In this document: piece by piece, positions 1 to 10,559 of the stretch
Layout: every line of letters starts with the position of its first letter
Position numbering within the stretch: position 1 is the first letter of the stretch
From: Brachyhypopomus gauderio
Lineage: Eukaryota; Chordata; Actinopteri; Gymnotiformes; Hypopomidae
DNA length: 64,000 bases
Direction of reading: 5' to 3'
Assembly: GCF_052324685.1 (NCBI RefSeq)
Contig: NC_135226.1
Location: forward strand, 16,579,384 to 16,643,383
Notes under the pieces: model-generated
Database searches by the model: none
Seen by the model: the letters and a program-made list of their open reading frames with translations, nothing else
What the model was told of the DNA's origin: nothing
Made by a program: the position numbers and the translations under genes

Positions 1-477
1 CTTGTCAAGCCGCCATCGTCACACAACAAAGGAGTCATTTGTATGAGAAATTGCACTTTTCTGCATGCCTTTGTTGTTTTACACTAGAAGTCCCAGAGAA
101 GGGTCATTTAACATTTCTACCTTTGGAAACCAGAGATGGGTTCGAATGACTTGAAGGATTTTAGCTAACACCCTATAATCAGCTGTGAACAGGCGCTTTT
201 GTTCTGGAAATAAGGCCATTATTGGCAAACCACAGGAGGAGGCATGCTTAAACTCACAACTAACTGTTGTTTTCCATTGAGTTTAGCCATTTCGTTTCTA
301 GTTAGATCTATTCAGTTTATTGTATTTTATAATATAAAGGTCATATATATTGTATTTAGTTTAGTTTTATCTGAGCAACAAAGCACAATTAATTATTATT
401 AATAATATTTAAAATAGAAAATTAGAAATGTTACAGCCAGGTACAACTGTGAGTAATGACCAGAAGCATTTGTGTCT

Positions 478-1385
478 ATGTCAATTTGTGTGACACATTT
501 TGTTTTGAAGCATACGTAAGTGTGGAGAGATGTGAAGAGAGGCAGTCAGAGGGCCTGCCTGAGAGCAGCAGCTACAGAGGACATGATGTAAGTTTAGAAA
601 TATATACAATAAATATACAATAAAGTTTAAATGGTCTCATCAGAGCACTCACATACAATTATCCACCCAGTCTGCCACTCACTTGTTTGGGGAGAAAGCT
701 AGCTACAGTATTGTGGCTATTCCCCACTTTAGTGACCCCATTTTTTTTCTCTTTCACTCAGACAGTAAAATATTAAAATACAGTGAGGACATGCACCTAA
801 GAAGAAAATTTCAGACCCCTCCATGATTTCTAAGTGGGTGAACTTTCAAATTTGCAGGGTGTTCAAAAACCTATTTTGCTCACTGTATTTTAATTTTTTA
901 TTGTCTGAGTGGGGACAATAAAATTAAAACTTTATTGTATATATTTCTAAACTTACATCATGTCCTCTGTAGCTGCTGCTCTCAGGCAGGCCCTCTGACT
1001 GCCTCTCTCACCTTATGCATGTCCCCTGCACAACAATGCAGCTGGGGGATGGGCAGACACACTCAGGACCAACTTACAGTCTTTTGCATGACCTTTTTTG
1101 AGGTGGATCAACACAATTAATTTGGTTTATTTTTTTTCAAAACTGTAATTTTGAACCCACTTATCTTTTTAAAAAGAAAATCATTACTAAATTATTTTAG
1201 AAAAACTTTAACATATTTCTTGAAACAGACTGTACGTTTTGCAAACTACATGTACATTTGGCAAAATGACCTGGATAATGCTGCAACATCATGGATCAGC
1301 AGCAAAAGTTCACATCTCTCCCAAAACACTTCACGTATGCTTCAAAACAAAATGTGTTTCACACAAATTGTCAGTGCCCTCAAAA
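478..1385. repeat. large imperfect inverted repeat (palindrome)
   Basis: The left arm (about 478-626) matches the reverse complement of two blocks on the right, 924-1008 and about 1305-1385. The right arm has roughly 300 extra bases between these blocks. The best stretch, around AGCAGCAGCTACAGAGGAC, is nearly perfect. A further inverted pair (755-780 with 886-911) sits just inside. Such fold-back structure is typical of non-autonomous DNA elements. No coding sequence is seen. Confidence 0.6.
781..885 (-). mobile_element. Tc1/mariner-type terminal remnant
   Basis: A 105-bp piece begins CAGTGAG and ends CTCACTG, flanked on both sides by the TA dinucleotide expected of Tc1/mariner insertion. 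The interior (CATGCACCTAAGA, then CCTCCATGATTTCTAAGTGG) resembles the terminal inverted repeat of abundant fish Tc1 elements. It is an internally deleted, MITE-like scrap with no transposase. Confidence 0.7.
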
Positions 1386-1806
1386 TGCAAAGTCTCTTGA
1401 GCTGTGTTTCACATGGTGTTTTGAGAATGTCATCTCGGTTTCAAGAAATGAGCCAAACCAATTGAAGAAAAAAAAAAACTGTAAATCAAACCAATTTGTT
1501 CAAAATGTGCACCACAATGCAACCAAGAGATACAAGTTCAAAATATAACCAGTTGACTTCACAACTGTTTAAATTATTAGAGAGACGTTTGTGTGAGTTC
1601 AGCTCTACTCCCCCCTTACTGATTCCTCAGGCAATGGCCACATTTGCAAATTAATAGATGTTAATTGGAGCCACCAGAGTCGTCAATTTGGACTAAGGGT
1701 CTTTTGACCCTCTTTCAGGACTTCAGGGGGGAGGTTGAAATTTCTGGTACTTCTAGTAGGCATGTGACTACAAACATGTTCATTTCAATTCACAAAAACA
1801 ACTGAA

Positions 1807-1813
1807 TATATAA
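1807..1813 (+). promoter_or_regulatory. presumed TATA box of OR1
   Basis: TATATAA lies 309 bp before the OR1 start codon, followed by a leader (AAGTCAGTACAACAATG at about 1918) that aligns with the leaders of the other ORs. The TAAATTACATCTTTAGGG motif found upstream of OR2-OR8 is not visible here. The preceding DNA is the end of the CACTA-like element. Confidence 0.35.
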
Positions 1814-2121
1814 TATCTCTATACAAGTAGAGACTTAAGCTAATGAGATATTGCATGTTTACAGATATCCCACATCATTGTTGCTCATAACATATTTGAT
1901 CACAGAAATCAATGGGAAAAGTCAGTACAACAATGACCAGTAAATTAACATGAAGTTATGAACATTGCATGAACTAGTTATGAACATTTTAAATGTAGAG
2001 AAAAAATGTATACTTATTTTTCCTCTCAGGGCTGGGAGTGGAATGGGAGGGGTTGGGAAGATTATGCTTATAAGACATTTTAAAAGCTTGGTGTCTGGTA
2101 TTGCTGTGCAGAGAACAAGTG

Positions 2122-3060
2122 ATGGAAAATTCCTCTAGAGAGTTCCAGTTTGTACTGCATGGATTGAATGACACAATGACAAACAGAAATATTTACTTTG
2201 CATTTGGTCTTCTTGTCTATATTTTGACACTGTTTGTGAACTTGACACTAGTTATAACTGTTATTCTGGATAAGACACTTCATGAACCTATGTATCTGTT
2301 TATATGCAGCTTGTTTGTAAATGGAATATGTGGTGCTTCTGCTTTCTATCCAAAGATCCTTGTTGATCTTTTATCAGAATCCCATGTTATATCATTTTCA
2401 GCATGCCTGATACAAATATATTTGATTTTTTGTTATGCGTTGTGTGAATTGACATGTCTAACAGTCATGGCATATGACAGGTATGTAGCTATTTGTAAGC
2501 CTTTGGAATATTTCACCATTATGACACACCAGAAGGTTATGAAACTACTGGCTTTTAGTTGGCTCTTCTCCTTACTGCAGACATCCGTGGGTGTTGTGAT
2601 AACAGCTGGAATGCCTTTATGTGGTAATGACATCGACAAGCTGTATTGCTCTAACTGGGAGGTGGTTAAGCTATCTTGTACAGATGTGATTATAATGGAT
2701 GTGTATGGCAACTTCCTAATACTTTCTAATGTTTTCCAAGTAACTTTTATACTCGTGTCATATATTCACATAATCAGAGCTTCTTTACAGTCCAGGATGG
2801 GAAAGGTTAAATTCATGCAGACATGCCTTCCTCATTTAATCACCCTCACAAATTTCACTCTTTCTCTTCTCTTTGATATTATGTTTTCTCGTTATAACAA
2901 AAGTCAAACACTACAAGCTCTACACAATATCTTGGGTATAGAATTTCTTGTTGTGCCTCCTCTCCTAAACCCCATTATATATGGAATGAAACTGACCAAA
3001 CTGCGGTATCAGTTTGTGAAAATGTACAGAAAGAAATTCAACAGAGTGAGCCAAAGCTGA
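2122..3060 (+). CDS. OR1: fish-type olfactory receptor (GPCR), group A
   Basis: Predicted odorant receptor of 312 residues in one exon, acting at the cilia of olfactory neurons through G-protein/cAMP signalling (family knowledge). Start chosen at MENSS, which matches all paralogues; an upstream in-frame TTG at 2101 is not needed. Visible features: glycosylation sites N3 and N16 in a short N-terminus; seven hydrophobic segments at roughly 24-50, 57-78, 92-118, 140-162, 195-218, 234-254 and 272-290; MAYDRYVAICKP at 117-127 closing TM3; C95 at the top of TM3 pairing with an ECL2 cysteine (C167, C176 or C186); KFMQTCLPHL entering TM6; PPLLNPIIYG in TM7. The family resembles teleost delta-like type I ORs. 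Its tail (RVSQS) and ECL2/TM5 differ most from OR2-OR4, so it is the outlier of group A. No breaks. Confidence 0.95.
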   Translation: MENSSREFQFVLHGLNDTMTNRNIYFAFGLLVYILTLFVNLTLVITVILDKTLHEPMYLFICSLFVNGICGASAFYPKILVDLLSESHVISFSACLIQIYLIFCYALCELTCLTVMAYDRYVAICKPLEYFTIMTHQKVMKLLAFSWLFSLLQTSVGVVITAGMPLCGNDIDKLYCSNWEVVKLSCTDVIIMDVYGNFLILSNVFQVTFILVSYIHIIRASLQSRMGKVKFMQTCLPHLITLTNFTLSLLFDIMFSRYNKSQTLQALHNILGIEFLVVPPLLNPIIYGMKLTKLRYQFVKMYRKKFNRVSQS

Positions 3061-4200
3061 TGTTCGTAGCATGGTGACTTCTCCAATAATCCAGGAACAC
3101 TTTCCTAGATTAAAAGGAACAAATGATTTTCATCTGAAAAAATATGTTCACCCATGGGTAATAACATGCTTTGTTTATGTGATTGGCTCATTCATTCTTT
3201 ATTTTCAGAAAAGATGTTTGTAAAGTTCCTGTGTTCAAATGTCTGATCTCATATCTATAATGGTAAGTTACAATATAACACCTGAGGTTATTTTTACAAA
3301 ACCGTTGCAGTCCATTTAATCAATTGCAACAGCAAGCTGTAGGTTACTGTGATTCCACCAATTTTCTTCAGAGGGAATTTTATGCAACTTAAGGTTGTGT
3401 GATTGTCCTGTATGCTCTGTCCCTGAAAATGTAACTACTGTTGTTAAAGAGGCTAATAAACAAGAACATAGGCAGTGTTAATTGAACTTTGAAAGTCTTT
3501 AAATTACTAGTCATAAAAGCTTCATAAAAATGTAACAGGTACAACACTAGCATGTATGACCCAATAATGTTACTCGTATCTAAAGCTCTCATTTAATGTT
3601 CTTATATATTTACAAATTTCATATTACGTATCTCATTATGCATCCAAAGAGCAAAAAATTCCCTCCTTTTGTCCTTGTCAGTTTAAACCTTTTGTTGTAA
3701 TGGCAACAGTGAGGGGGGTAAGAGGCAAGGAGATTGTTTGATAGTCTTTATACTCCATCAACAGCAAAGAACAAAATATAAGCTGATGAGGCAGCAGAAT
3801 AACTCTGAACAGTTGGTATGATAAAAGTAGGAGCAAGCGTGACACGCCCTGTTGTCTCTCTCTCTCGGCTGATTGAATGTGCAGCGATGACGGCTACTGT
3901 CTGTTGCTGGAATGAGGAAGTGCTCATAGATGGTGATGGGACCACCTACCAGGAACAACTCTCCTTTTGTATTTTTGATGCCCCACACTGTATCACATGT
4001 ACAAACCATCATTTCTTGGGGTCCTTTGGGAATTCTTGGGTAGATCCATTGTCGCTTACACAGACATCTTGATCTGTTCACTTCCACCGACCAACATATT
4101 CACGACGTATGCAGGATCCAACACATGCTTCTCCAGAATCAGCCGTACTGGAGATGAATTCCACCTGTATGATAACAGCTTTATGGGCTACCTCACAATA
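3061..4200. other. OR1 3' flank and unassigned DNA
   Basis: AT-rich 3' flank of OR1. An AATAAA at about 3456 is a possible poly(A) signal. No gene or clear repeat was recognised between 3600 and 4200. Several short ORFs overlap on both strands without any family motif. Confidence 0.4.
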
Positions 4201-4326
4201 GACTGCATATGCATGCAGTGTAGTAAGATGGAGGCCATTACAGAGTGGCCCATATTCTAAGTGGGTCATGACATCCAGTGCTTCTTCGGGTTTGTGAATT
4301 TTTACTGGTGCTTCCTAAGGTAGTAC
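4201..4326 (+). mobile_element. Gypsy (Ty3) reverse-transcriptase scrap
   Basis: A short fossil of the region after the RT fingers and palm. The translation resembles K-x-EAITEWP followed by DIQCFFGFVNFYW, the usual Gypsy pattern of W-P-x-P then LQ-x-FLGF-x-NFYR. Broken, old, and truncated at both ends against neighbouring repeats. Confidence 0.6.
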
Positions 4327-4790
4327 TAGGGGTTCGGTTCTTTGTGATTTGAGCTGTGGCCTAAGGCAGGGGCCTTGGCGTACCGATCCTCGGTTACTGA
4401 AGCTGGCTCTTAGGAAATGGAACGTAACCTCTCTGGTTGGGAAGGAGCCTGAGCTGGTATGCGAGGCTGAGATATACCCACCAGATATAATTGGGCTCAC
4501 CTCAACACACAGTTTGGGTTCGGGAACCAATCGTCTTGAGAGAGGCTGGACTTTATTCTTTTCTGGAGTTGCCCAGGGTAAAAGGAGGAGGGCTGCAGTG
4601 GGCTTACATATAGCTCCCTGGCTCGCTGCCTGTGTGTTGGGGTTTTCCCTGGTAGACAAGAGGGTTGCTTCCCTGCGCCTTTGGGTTGGAGAATGGGCTC
4701 TGAGTGTTGTTTGTGCTTATGCACCAAATGGCAGTTCAGAGTACCCGGCCTTCTAGAAGTTCTTGGAGAGGACACTGGAAGTTGCCCCTT
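4327..4790 (+). mobile_element. RTE/Rex3-like LINE fragment (endonuclease region)
   Basis: The translation matches the apurinic-type endonuclease part of the fish Rex3/RTE LINE group: LGSGTNRLERGWTLFFSGV, then VGLHIAPWLAACVLGFSLV and VVCAYAPNGSSEYPAF. It is 5' and 3' truncated with in-frame stops. It is probably a separate insertion from the RT fragment at 7057, because the hAT and other DNA lie between them. Confidence 0.75.
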
Positions 4791-5190
4791 CGGGGGAGCA
4801 CTTTGTTAACTGGTAGTCACTAGGCTACTATACTTGGGTCATTTAGCTTTCTCTGCGTTCAACTGATACATCAGTTTCTTCCGCTAAACATAGGGAAGTC
4901 CATATTAGGAGATACACATATGTGAGACAAAGTAGCCTGCTGGGCGCCTATGTTTTGGAACATGCTGTGCTTAAGATAACATGCTTGTTAGAACTGCTGA
5001 ATTGTGTTTGAGATTGTATAAAAGCAAAGGGGACTGCCCCCCTTGCCTTCAGAGTTATCATGCTTGAATAAGACTCTCATGTCTGTGTCTGTCTTTGTCC
5101 TATTTATATATTTATATTTTTGTAATAAAATAATCATTTTAACCACGTCTCAGTCCTCATCCATGTTCAGAAAATTTCCACGACAGTGTC
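4791..5190 (+). mobile_element. possible LTR (retroviral-type) remnant
   Basis: This stretch has LTR-like order: a TATAAAAG box at about 5017, a GACTGCCCCCCTTGCC segment, AATAAA at about 5125 and an end reading TTTCCACGACA. The 5' edge is unclear and no partner LTR or coding region is present, so this is a weak call for an old solo or truncated LTR. Confidence 0.4.
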
Positions 5191-5977
5191 TTGGACACTC
5201 AGGTAAAAAGAGAAGCTGAGCTGTCAACCTATCACTACCTAGCGATGAGTTGGATCAGATGACGACTTTCGATTGGCTCCGAGAAGATTCTAGCAAACCA
5301 TCAGGCAACTCAGGAGGGGAAAGCTGTTTTCACCCTTTCCCCTGCAATACCCTTGTTTCCCCCAATAGATAATCCACACACATTGACCTCTGTTGGAGTG
5401 TAACTTTCCCACTGCTGTTTTTGCCCTTCGGTAAAAATGAGCGGACCAAAGGAAAGTGGACACAGAGTGCCGAGCAGTGTTCTGAAGTCTCACGCATTGA
5501 GCGTGTGATACACGCATTTTACCGTCTTCACACGCTCTCACGCCACACTTCAGATTTCACACGGAGAAAAAAAAAATCTAGTTTATTTACCTCTGATCCA
5601 TATATATATGTCGCCCTCCACTGGCGATCGATCGCGAAATACAACAAGCAAAGTTTGGAGGAGTGTCATTTAATTAATCGCAATGTGTGCATTTATGCAC
5701 ATCAGGGGTATTGTAGCTTAATTAACACGCTGCACATTGCTCTCAATTTAAAAACCCCTTTCTAGTTTCTGCTGCAGGCAGCATATAATGCAGTCTATCT
5801 CTCAGGAAAATCCGTCCATGATTTTGCTGGGTTTAAAACAATTAGAAATTATTGAGCTTGAGTATTTCGTTGGGTAATAATATGTTTTGAATGTTGAAAG
5901 TATTCCATTGATCTTTTTCCTGTAGCCTACATGTTGATTTCATTAACTTTGCACCTTCAATTGAGATATATAAAAAT
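5191..5977. other. unassigned repeat-like DNA
   Basis: No gene. The segment at about 5480-5570 (CTCACGCATTGAGCGTGTGA and downstream) looks like a dispersed fish repeat of the DNA-transposon type, but I cannot assign it. The rest is AT-rich without motifs. Confidence 0.35.
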
Positions 5978-6951
5978 TAGGGGTGGGCATAGATTAATTT
6001 ATCAAATCTAGATTAATCTCACTGAAATCTTGAAATTAATCTAGCTTAATTTAGATTAAAATGGCTAATTCAGAAGATGCGTGCTACCCAAGTAATGACT
6101 AAAAGTCCATCTTTGAGATGGGGTTTCTAAATACAGAGGGTGCATTAGACCAGGGGCTCATCTCTTGTTTCCAAAATGCATCAATGACTGCTTGAGAAAG
6201 CTGTTCTACTTTGATACTTGAAGAAAAAAACATGCTCAATAAAATGTAGGCTACTCGTGTTCAACAGATTATTCAGTTAAACATGAAAATATTACTGTAA
6301 GCCTACATATTTTAAGAGGGCATTCAGTCAAACATGAATTTGTAAGCCTACTGTACATACTGTACATTAAAAGGGGTTGATAACATGTTTATTCAGCTAA
6401 ACATGAGATTTGAAATGTAAGCCAACATTTAGTACAAGGGCTGGATAACCTGTTTTCAGCGGCGATGACTCTTCCCCTGGGCTGCATCAGTGCTTGACCC
6501 AGCGTCAGCGGCATTAGCAAACGGGTGCTTTGCGTTTAAATGGTACTTCAGACTGGTAGAACTCCTACAATAAACTAATTCTGCATTGCATAAGATGCAA
6601 ACAACTTTAGTCTTGTCAATGTTTTCATTAGGAAGCTTCTTAAAAATAAATTTTCCATGAAGCAAACCTGGCGGCTTCGTGGCTGCATCCATGTAAGCAC
6701 ATGTGGGATTTATTTTGGGTTAGTCTTTGTAATTCACAGGTTTGAAAACTCGTTCTCGCCCCCTATTGTGCAATTTGGTTAGGAATACACCGAGCTAAAC
6801 TATCAAGATGAAAGTCGTCATAGTTTGCTTACCTATTTTGACCCAGCTCCCAACCCAACTTTAAGAATAGATTAATGGCGATATTTTTTATATCGCCCAT
6901 AAGAGTATCACATTATAGAATGCCATTAATGCAGATAACGGCCCACCACTA
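5978..6951 (-). mobile_element. hAT transposon, internally deleted
   Basis: Ends are TAGGGGTGGGC (5978-5988) and GCCCACCACTA (6941-6951), inverted at 10 of 11 positions. They are flanked by a perfect 8-bp target duplication ATAAAAAT (5970-5977 and 6952-6959), the hallmark of hAT. At 974 bp it is too short for a full transposase and retains only a BED-finger exon on the minus strand. Related copies lie in opposite orientation at 47.4 and 57.5 kb. Confidence 0.9.
6456..6692 (-). pseudogene. BED-type zinc finger remnant of hAT transposase
   Basis: A 78-residue ORF starting MDAATKPPGL. It contains VVCILCNAELVYCRSSTSLKYHLNAKHP, a C-x2-C ... H-x4-H arrangement typical of the BED zinc finger that binds transposon ends. 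No catalytic RNase-H-like domain follows, so it is a leftover of the transposase N-terminus rather than a working gene. Confidence 0.7.
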
Positions 6952-6969
6952 ATAAAAATAATAAATTAT

Positions 6970-7056
6970 ATTGCTCCAAATGCTCCTGACCTGGCCCCTC
7001 TGTCATATTTTAGAACCCATTGTGGCCCGGAAGTCAAAACGTTTGCCCACCCCTAC
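6970..7056 (-). mobile_element. hAT-Charlie-type end fragment
   Basis: Read on the minus strand, the end GTGGGCAAACGTTTTGACTTCC followed by GGGCCACAATGGG resembles the terminus of hAT-Charlie elements. Only one end is visible; it is cut short by the adjoining LINE. Confidence 0.4.
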
Positions 7057-8554
7057 TCTTGGGGGGGTTGCAGGAGTATAGGGTATAGGCCCCACTGCTA
7101 TGGGCTATCCATTCCCTGTATGAACGGAGCAGGAGCTTGGTTCGCATGGCCGGCCGTAAGTTAGACTGGTTCCCCCTGGGATTTGACTCCAACAGGGCTG
7201 CCCTTTGTCACAGATTCTGTTCATAACTTTTATAGACAGAATTTTTTGGCATAGCCAAGTGGCAGAGGGGGTTCAGTTTGGCGACCTCAGGATTCTTCTT
7301 TTTGCAGATGATGTGGTCCTGTTGGCATCATCGGGTCGAGACCTGCAGCTCTCGCTGGATCAGTTTGCAGCCGAGTGCAAGACGGCCGGGATGAGAATCA
7401 GCACCTCTAAACCTGAGACCATGGTACTCAGTCAGACAAGGGTGGAGTGCCCTCTCTAGGTCGGGAGTGAGTCCTTGCCTCAAGTGGAGGAGTTTAAGTA
7501 TCTCTGGTTCTTGTTCACGAATGAGGGAAGGATGGAATGAGAAATTGACAGGCGGATCGGTGCTGTGACTGCAGTTTTGCGGACGCTGTACCAGACTGTT
7601 GTAGTGAAGAGGGAGCTGAGCCAAAAGGCAAAGCTCTCGATTTACTGTTCAATCTATTTTTCGATTCTTACCTACGGTCACGAGCTCTGGGTAGTGACCG
7701 AAAAAATAAGATTGCGAATACTAGCGGCTGAAATTAGTTTTCTCATTTCTCGGTGTCTGGGCTCTGCCTTACATCCGGGAGAGGCTTGGAGTAGAGTCGC
7801 TGCTCCTCCATGTAGAGAGGAGTCAGTTGAGGTTGTTCGGGCATCTGGTCCAGATGCCACCTGTGTGCCTCTCTAGGGAGGGGTTCCGGGCATGTCCAAC
7901 TGGGTGGAGACCCCGGGGAAGATCCAGGACATGTTGGAGAGTGTGGTTGAAATTCTGTAACCCTTAAATGGTATGCACAATAAAAGTCAGAAGCAGTTGG
8001 GTATGATAATAGAGTAAAATAAATGTATTAAGCAAGTATGGATTAATTAAGCAAGTATGGATTAGTTCCAGAGACCCCTGTTACAGATGCACAAGGCATC
8101 TGCCCATTCCCCCCTGGGAACTCTCATCTTTTATACTTTAATCATAAGCACACACGGTGTCCACGAGGTGAACATGAGGTGATTAACTAAATATGATTGG
8201 GTAAACATGACATAATTAACACATGATTTGACAGATGTATATTGGCCTCTCCCCTCGCATGCCCCATCCACACTCAGCATCCTCGTGATAGCATGATGGA
8301 CTGAGTGCCACTGTGGCCACTTCCATGTTGAGACTAGGAGACCAGCTGGTGTCTCCAGTATGGATAAGAGCGAGGTCACCCTAGGAACATTAGGCACCCA
8401 GAGTGGGCCGATGACATGGCAGAGGAAAGAGAGTATTCCTCTAAGGCCTACTGCAGGAGTGGCTAACCCGTCAGAGAGCCACTTTTTTTTACTGTGTTAC
8501 AGCAAAGAGCCACATCATACACATGGGCACACTTGAACATCACCCATCCATTCC

Positions 8555-8574
8555 TCTCCCCCTCTCTCTCCCCC

Positions 8575-8606
<32 letters not shown>

Positions 8607-8622
8607 ACATACACACACACAA
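8555..8622. repeat. (CT)n/(CA)n microsatellite
   Basis: A pyrimidine run of CT and CCCCT units merges into ACACAC. ORFs spanning it (poly Ser-Leu or Arg-Glu) are artefacts. Confidence 0.85.
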
Positions 8623-8715
8623 AGGGTCCTGGGTTTGATTCCCAGGTCTGAGCCCATGACTGAGGTGTCCTTGAGTAAGACACAAGGTCCCCTTGTGCTT
8701 TTTTTCTCTGCCATT
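8622..8715 (+). mobile_element. tRNA-derived SINE fragment
   Basis: GGTCCTGGGTTTGATTCCCA contains a Pol III B-box-like core (GGTTTGATTCC), followed by ATGACTGAGGTGTCCTTGAG, common in fish tRNA-SINE bodies. The A-box half is missing or replaced by the microsatellite. Confidence 0.4.
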
Positions 8716-9734
8716 TTGAGAGCAAACTTGACACAAATTGTTTATTGAAATGATCTTTTCCTCCTGACTGGCAAGCGGTGTTTTCATCTCACGTACATGC
8801 GCGTTTGATGAAAATACCGGGGTGAACTCAAGCTAAGTGAACAGCACATAAAAAAAAAAACATAAACACAAACTTCGATATAAACATAAGTCATGATATG
8901 CTTCAGAACTTTGGCACGGTTTGAGGAGGTGGGCGCACACTACGAGCTCTGTTATGCAACTGCTGTTTTCTAGGTCAAAAGTGGATAAACTCCGTTATCG
9001 ACACTCGTTACAACGCCACTGACCTGCGCTCACCTTTAGGAAGAAGAGAACAGACAGCGGCAGTAGTTTTGAAGCCTCCCTCAGTCGTGTGCGGTGACTT
9101 TGCTGCACCTCGTATGTGGTTTATTCCAAAACGTGTGACAGAAGACTCTCACCATAGTTCGTCTTACCAACTAAACTAAAAGCAGTGTCACTTCATGCCG
9201 CTAGTCTCCTGTTTTTCACTACGCCGGTTTTAAAAGTACTAGTGGCTCGCTAGGCATGTAAACAAACCGTGCTCCAAGAAGATGTAGCAGTCTGTTGCCC
9301 TCAGAGCTGATGAGGTATCTGGGCCACGGCACAGATCGTTTGTGCAGGTGAGAGCGCGGACCGGCTGGGGAGCCGCATGAAACCAGGCAAAGAGCTGCAT
9401 GCGGCTCGCGAGCCGCAGGTTGGCCACTCCTGGCCTACTGAGCCACACCAGACACTGAATGGCTTCAGTGTCCTACATGATTAACACATATATAGGTAAA
9501 AAGCTCTAGCTTATACATCCATCACGTGACTAATATGATTAACATATACAATACAGCATAGAAAGAAAGGAAATATTGAAATTTCCACCACAAGAGATTA
9601 TATCTCTTGGGTATCCTGGGAATGCCCCGGTGTACCCCCAGAAGAGCTAGAAGAGGTGGCTGGGGAGAGGAAAACCTGGGCTTCTTTGTTTAGGCTACTG
9701 CCCCCGCGACCTGGGCCCGGATGGACCCTTCACT

Positions 9735-10540
9735 AGCCTCCTAAAGGTCAACCAGAAGGTATGCATATGTAGGCCACAGTGGAAGAAGAAACTTTCACTG
9801 ACTTAAAAAACTATCACCCCTGTACTACAGCACCCCAATTCCACTAAACCTTTTGTCATGGAGGTGGAAACCTCAGATATAGGCATAGGAGTACTATCCC
9901 AGCACTCACAATAACCCCAAACTAAAGCTTGTTGCATTCTTTTTCAGGACATTATTTCTTGCTGAGAGAAACTACTGTATCACGTATAGAGAGCTCCTGG
10001 CAATCAAGTTGAAATTTGGAGTGGAGGCATTGGCTGGAGGGAGCACGGCATTTGTTTGTAATGGTAATAGCCCACAAGAACCGCCATTACCTATGGGAAC
10101 TATGGGCATGGTTGGTATTCTACAGGTTTGTTTACGCCATCACCTACCAATCTAGGTCCAAGAACATCAAGCCAGATGCCCACTCAGGCCAAAGTAATCC
10201 TGAGGTGAAAGCAATCTTCCAAGAGCCCATCCCTCACTTCTTCTCCTTCTTGGGAGCCATCAATTGGGACTTTGGGACCTGGTAATATCACAGACAAACC
10301 CTCATCCACACTGTCCTCCCAATGGACTTTGGTTCCAGAGAGTGCCACTCATCATGTGGGCCCACATATCTGAGCTCTGCCTGAATGGTGTAGCTGCTAG
10401 CATCGTGCTATTGGTAGCATCCATGCAGCAAGACATATTGAGGTACATGAGGAGCAAGGTTTCATGTACTCCACCTACAGGGATGCTGCTGCATCTACCA
10501 ACACGCAAGAGAGCCTGGACCCATTACCATTAACATGGAT
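9735..10540 (+). mobile_element. Gypsy pol fossil (RNase H to start of integrase)
   Basis: Recognisable blocks: PFVMEVETSDIGIGVLSQ (RNase H start), YRELLAIKLKF, then a segment resembling the linker and integrase zinc-finger region. Old, with several breaks, and without LTRs. The orientation is the same as the OR genes. Confidence 0.65.
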
Positions 10541-10559
10541 CTCCCAGCATCAGCTTAAA

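Larger units (their letters stand above)
82..1758. mobile_element. candidate CACTA-like non-autonomous DNA transposon
   Basis: The left end reads CACTAGAAGTCCCAGA (82-97). The right end (1743-1757) is its reverse complement at 14 of 15 positions, except that the terminal base at 1758 is A where the CACTA rule predicts G. No transposase is visible and I see no 3-bp target duplication, so the call rests on the terminal repeats and the CACTA start. The interior holds a large imperfect palindrome and a Tc1 remnant. It ends about 50 bp upstream of the presumed OR1 TATA box. Confidence 0.35.
8455..9432. mobile_element. hAT (Charlie-like) non-autonomous element inside the solo LTR
   Basis: Ends CAGGAGTGGCTAACC and GGTTGGCCACTCCTG are inverted at 14 of 15 positions, with a perfect 8-bp target duplication GCCTACTG (8447-8454, 9433-9440). 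The right interior (GCTCGCGAGCCGCAGG) matches the GC-rich subterminal sequence of Charlie-type hATs. It is 978 bp with no transposase. Confidence 0.9.
7942..9592 (-). mobile_element. solo LTR (retroviral type) inserted in the LINE
   Basis: The ends TGTGGTTGAAATT and AATTTCCACCACA are inverted at 12 of 13 positions and flanked by a 4-bp target duplication AGAG (7938-7941, 9593-9596). The LINE resumes directly after. A TATAAAAG on the minus strand gives the orientation. Without the nested hAT it is about 665 bp. No internal region or second LTR is present. Old. Confidence 0.75.
7057..9722 (+). mobile_element. RTE/Rex3-like LINE (reverse transcriptase), interrupted
   Basis: Two pieces of one LINE, 7057-7941 and 9597-about 9722, separated by a solo LTR. 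The first encodes RT palm and thumb motifs: FADDVVLLASS with the catalytic FADD at about 7300-7315, then RELSQKAKLSIYCSIYFSILTYGHELWVVTE. The second carries the C-terminal and 3' region (CTGCCCCCGCGACCTGGGCC). The reading frame has stops and frameshifts and the 5' end is missing: a dead copy. The usual (GATG)n tail is absent. Confidence 0.8.

Noticed and set aside
3748-4087. Possible small host gene on the minus strand (109 codons)
   Set aside because: No recognisable domain, overlapping ORFs in other frames, and repeat-rich surroundings.
8622-8660. Possible tRNA gene
   Set aside because: Only a B-box-like stretch is present. There is no cloverleaf or A box; it fits a SINE fragment.
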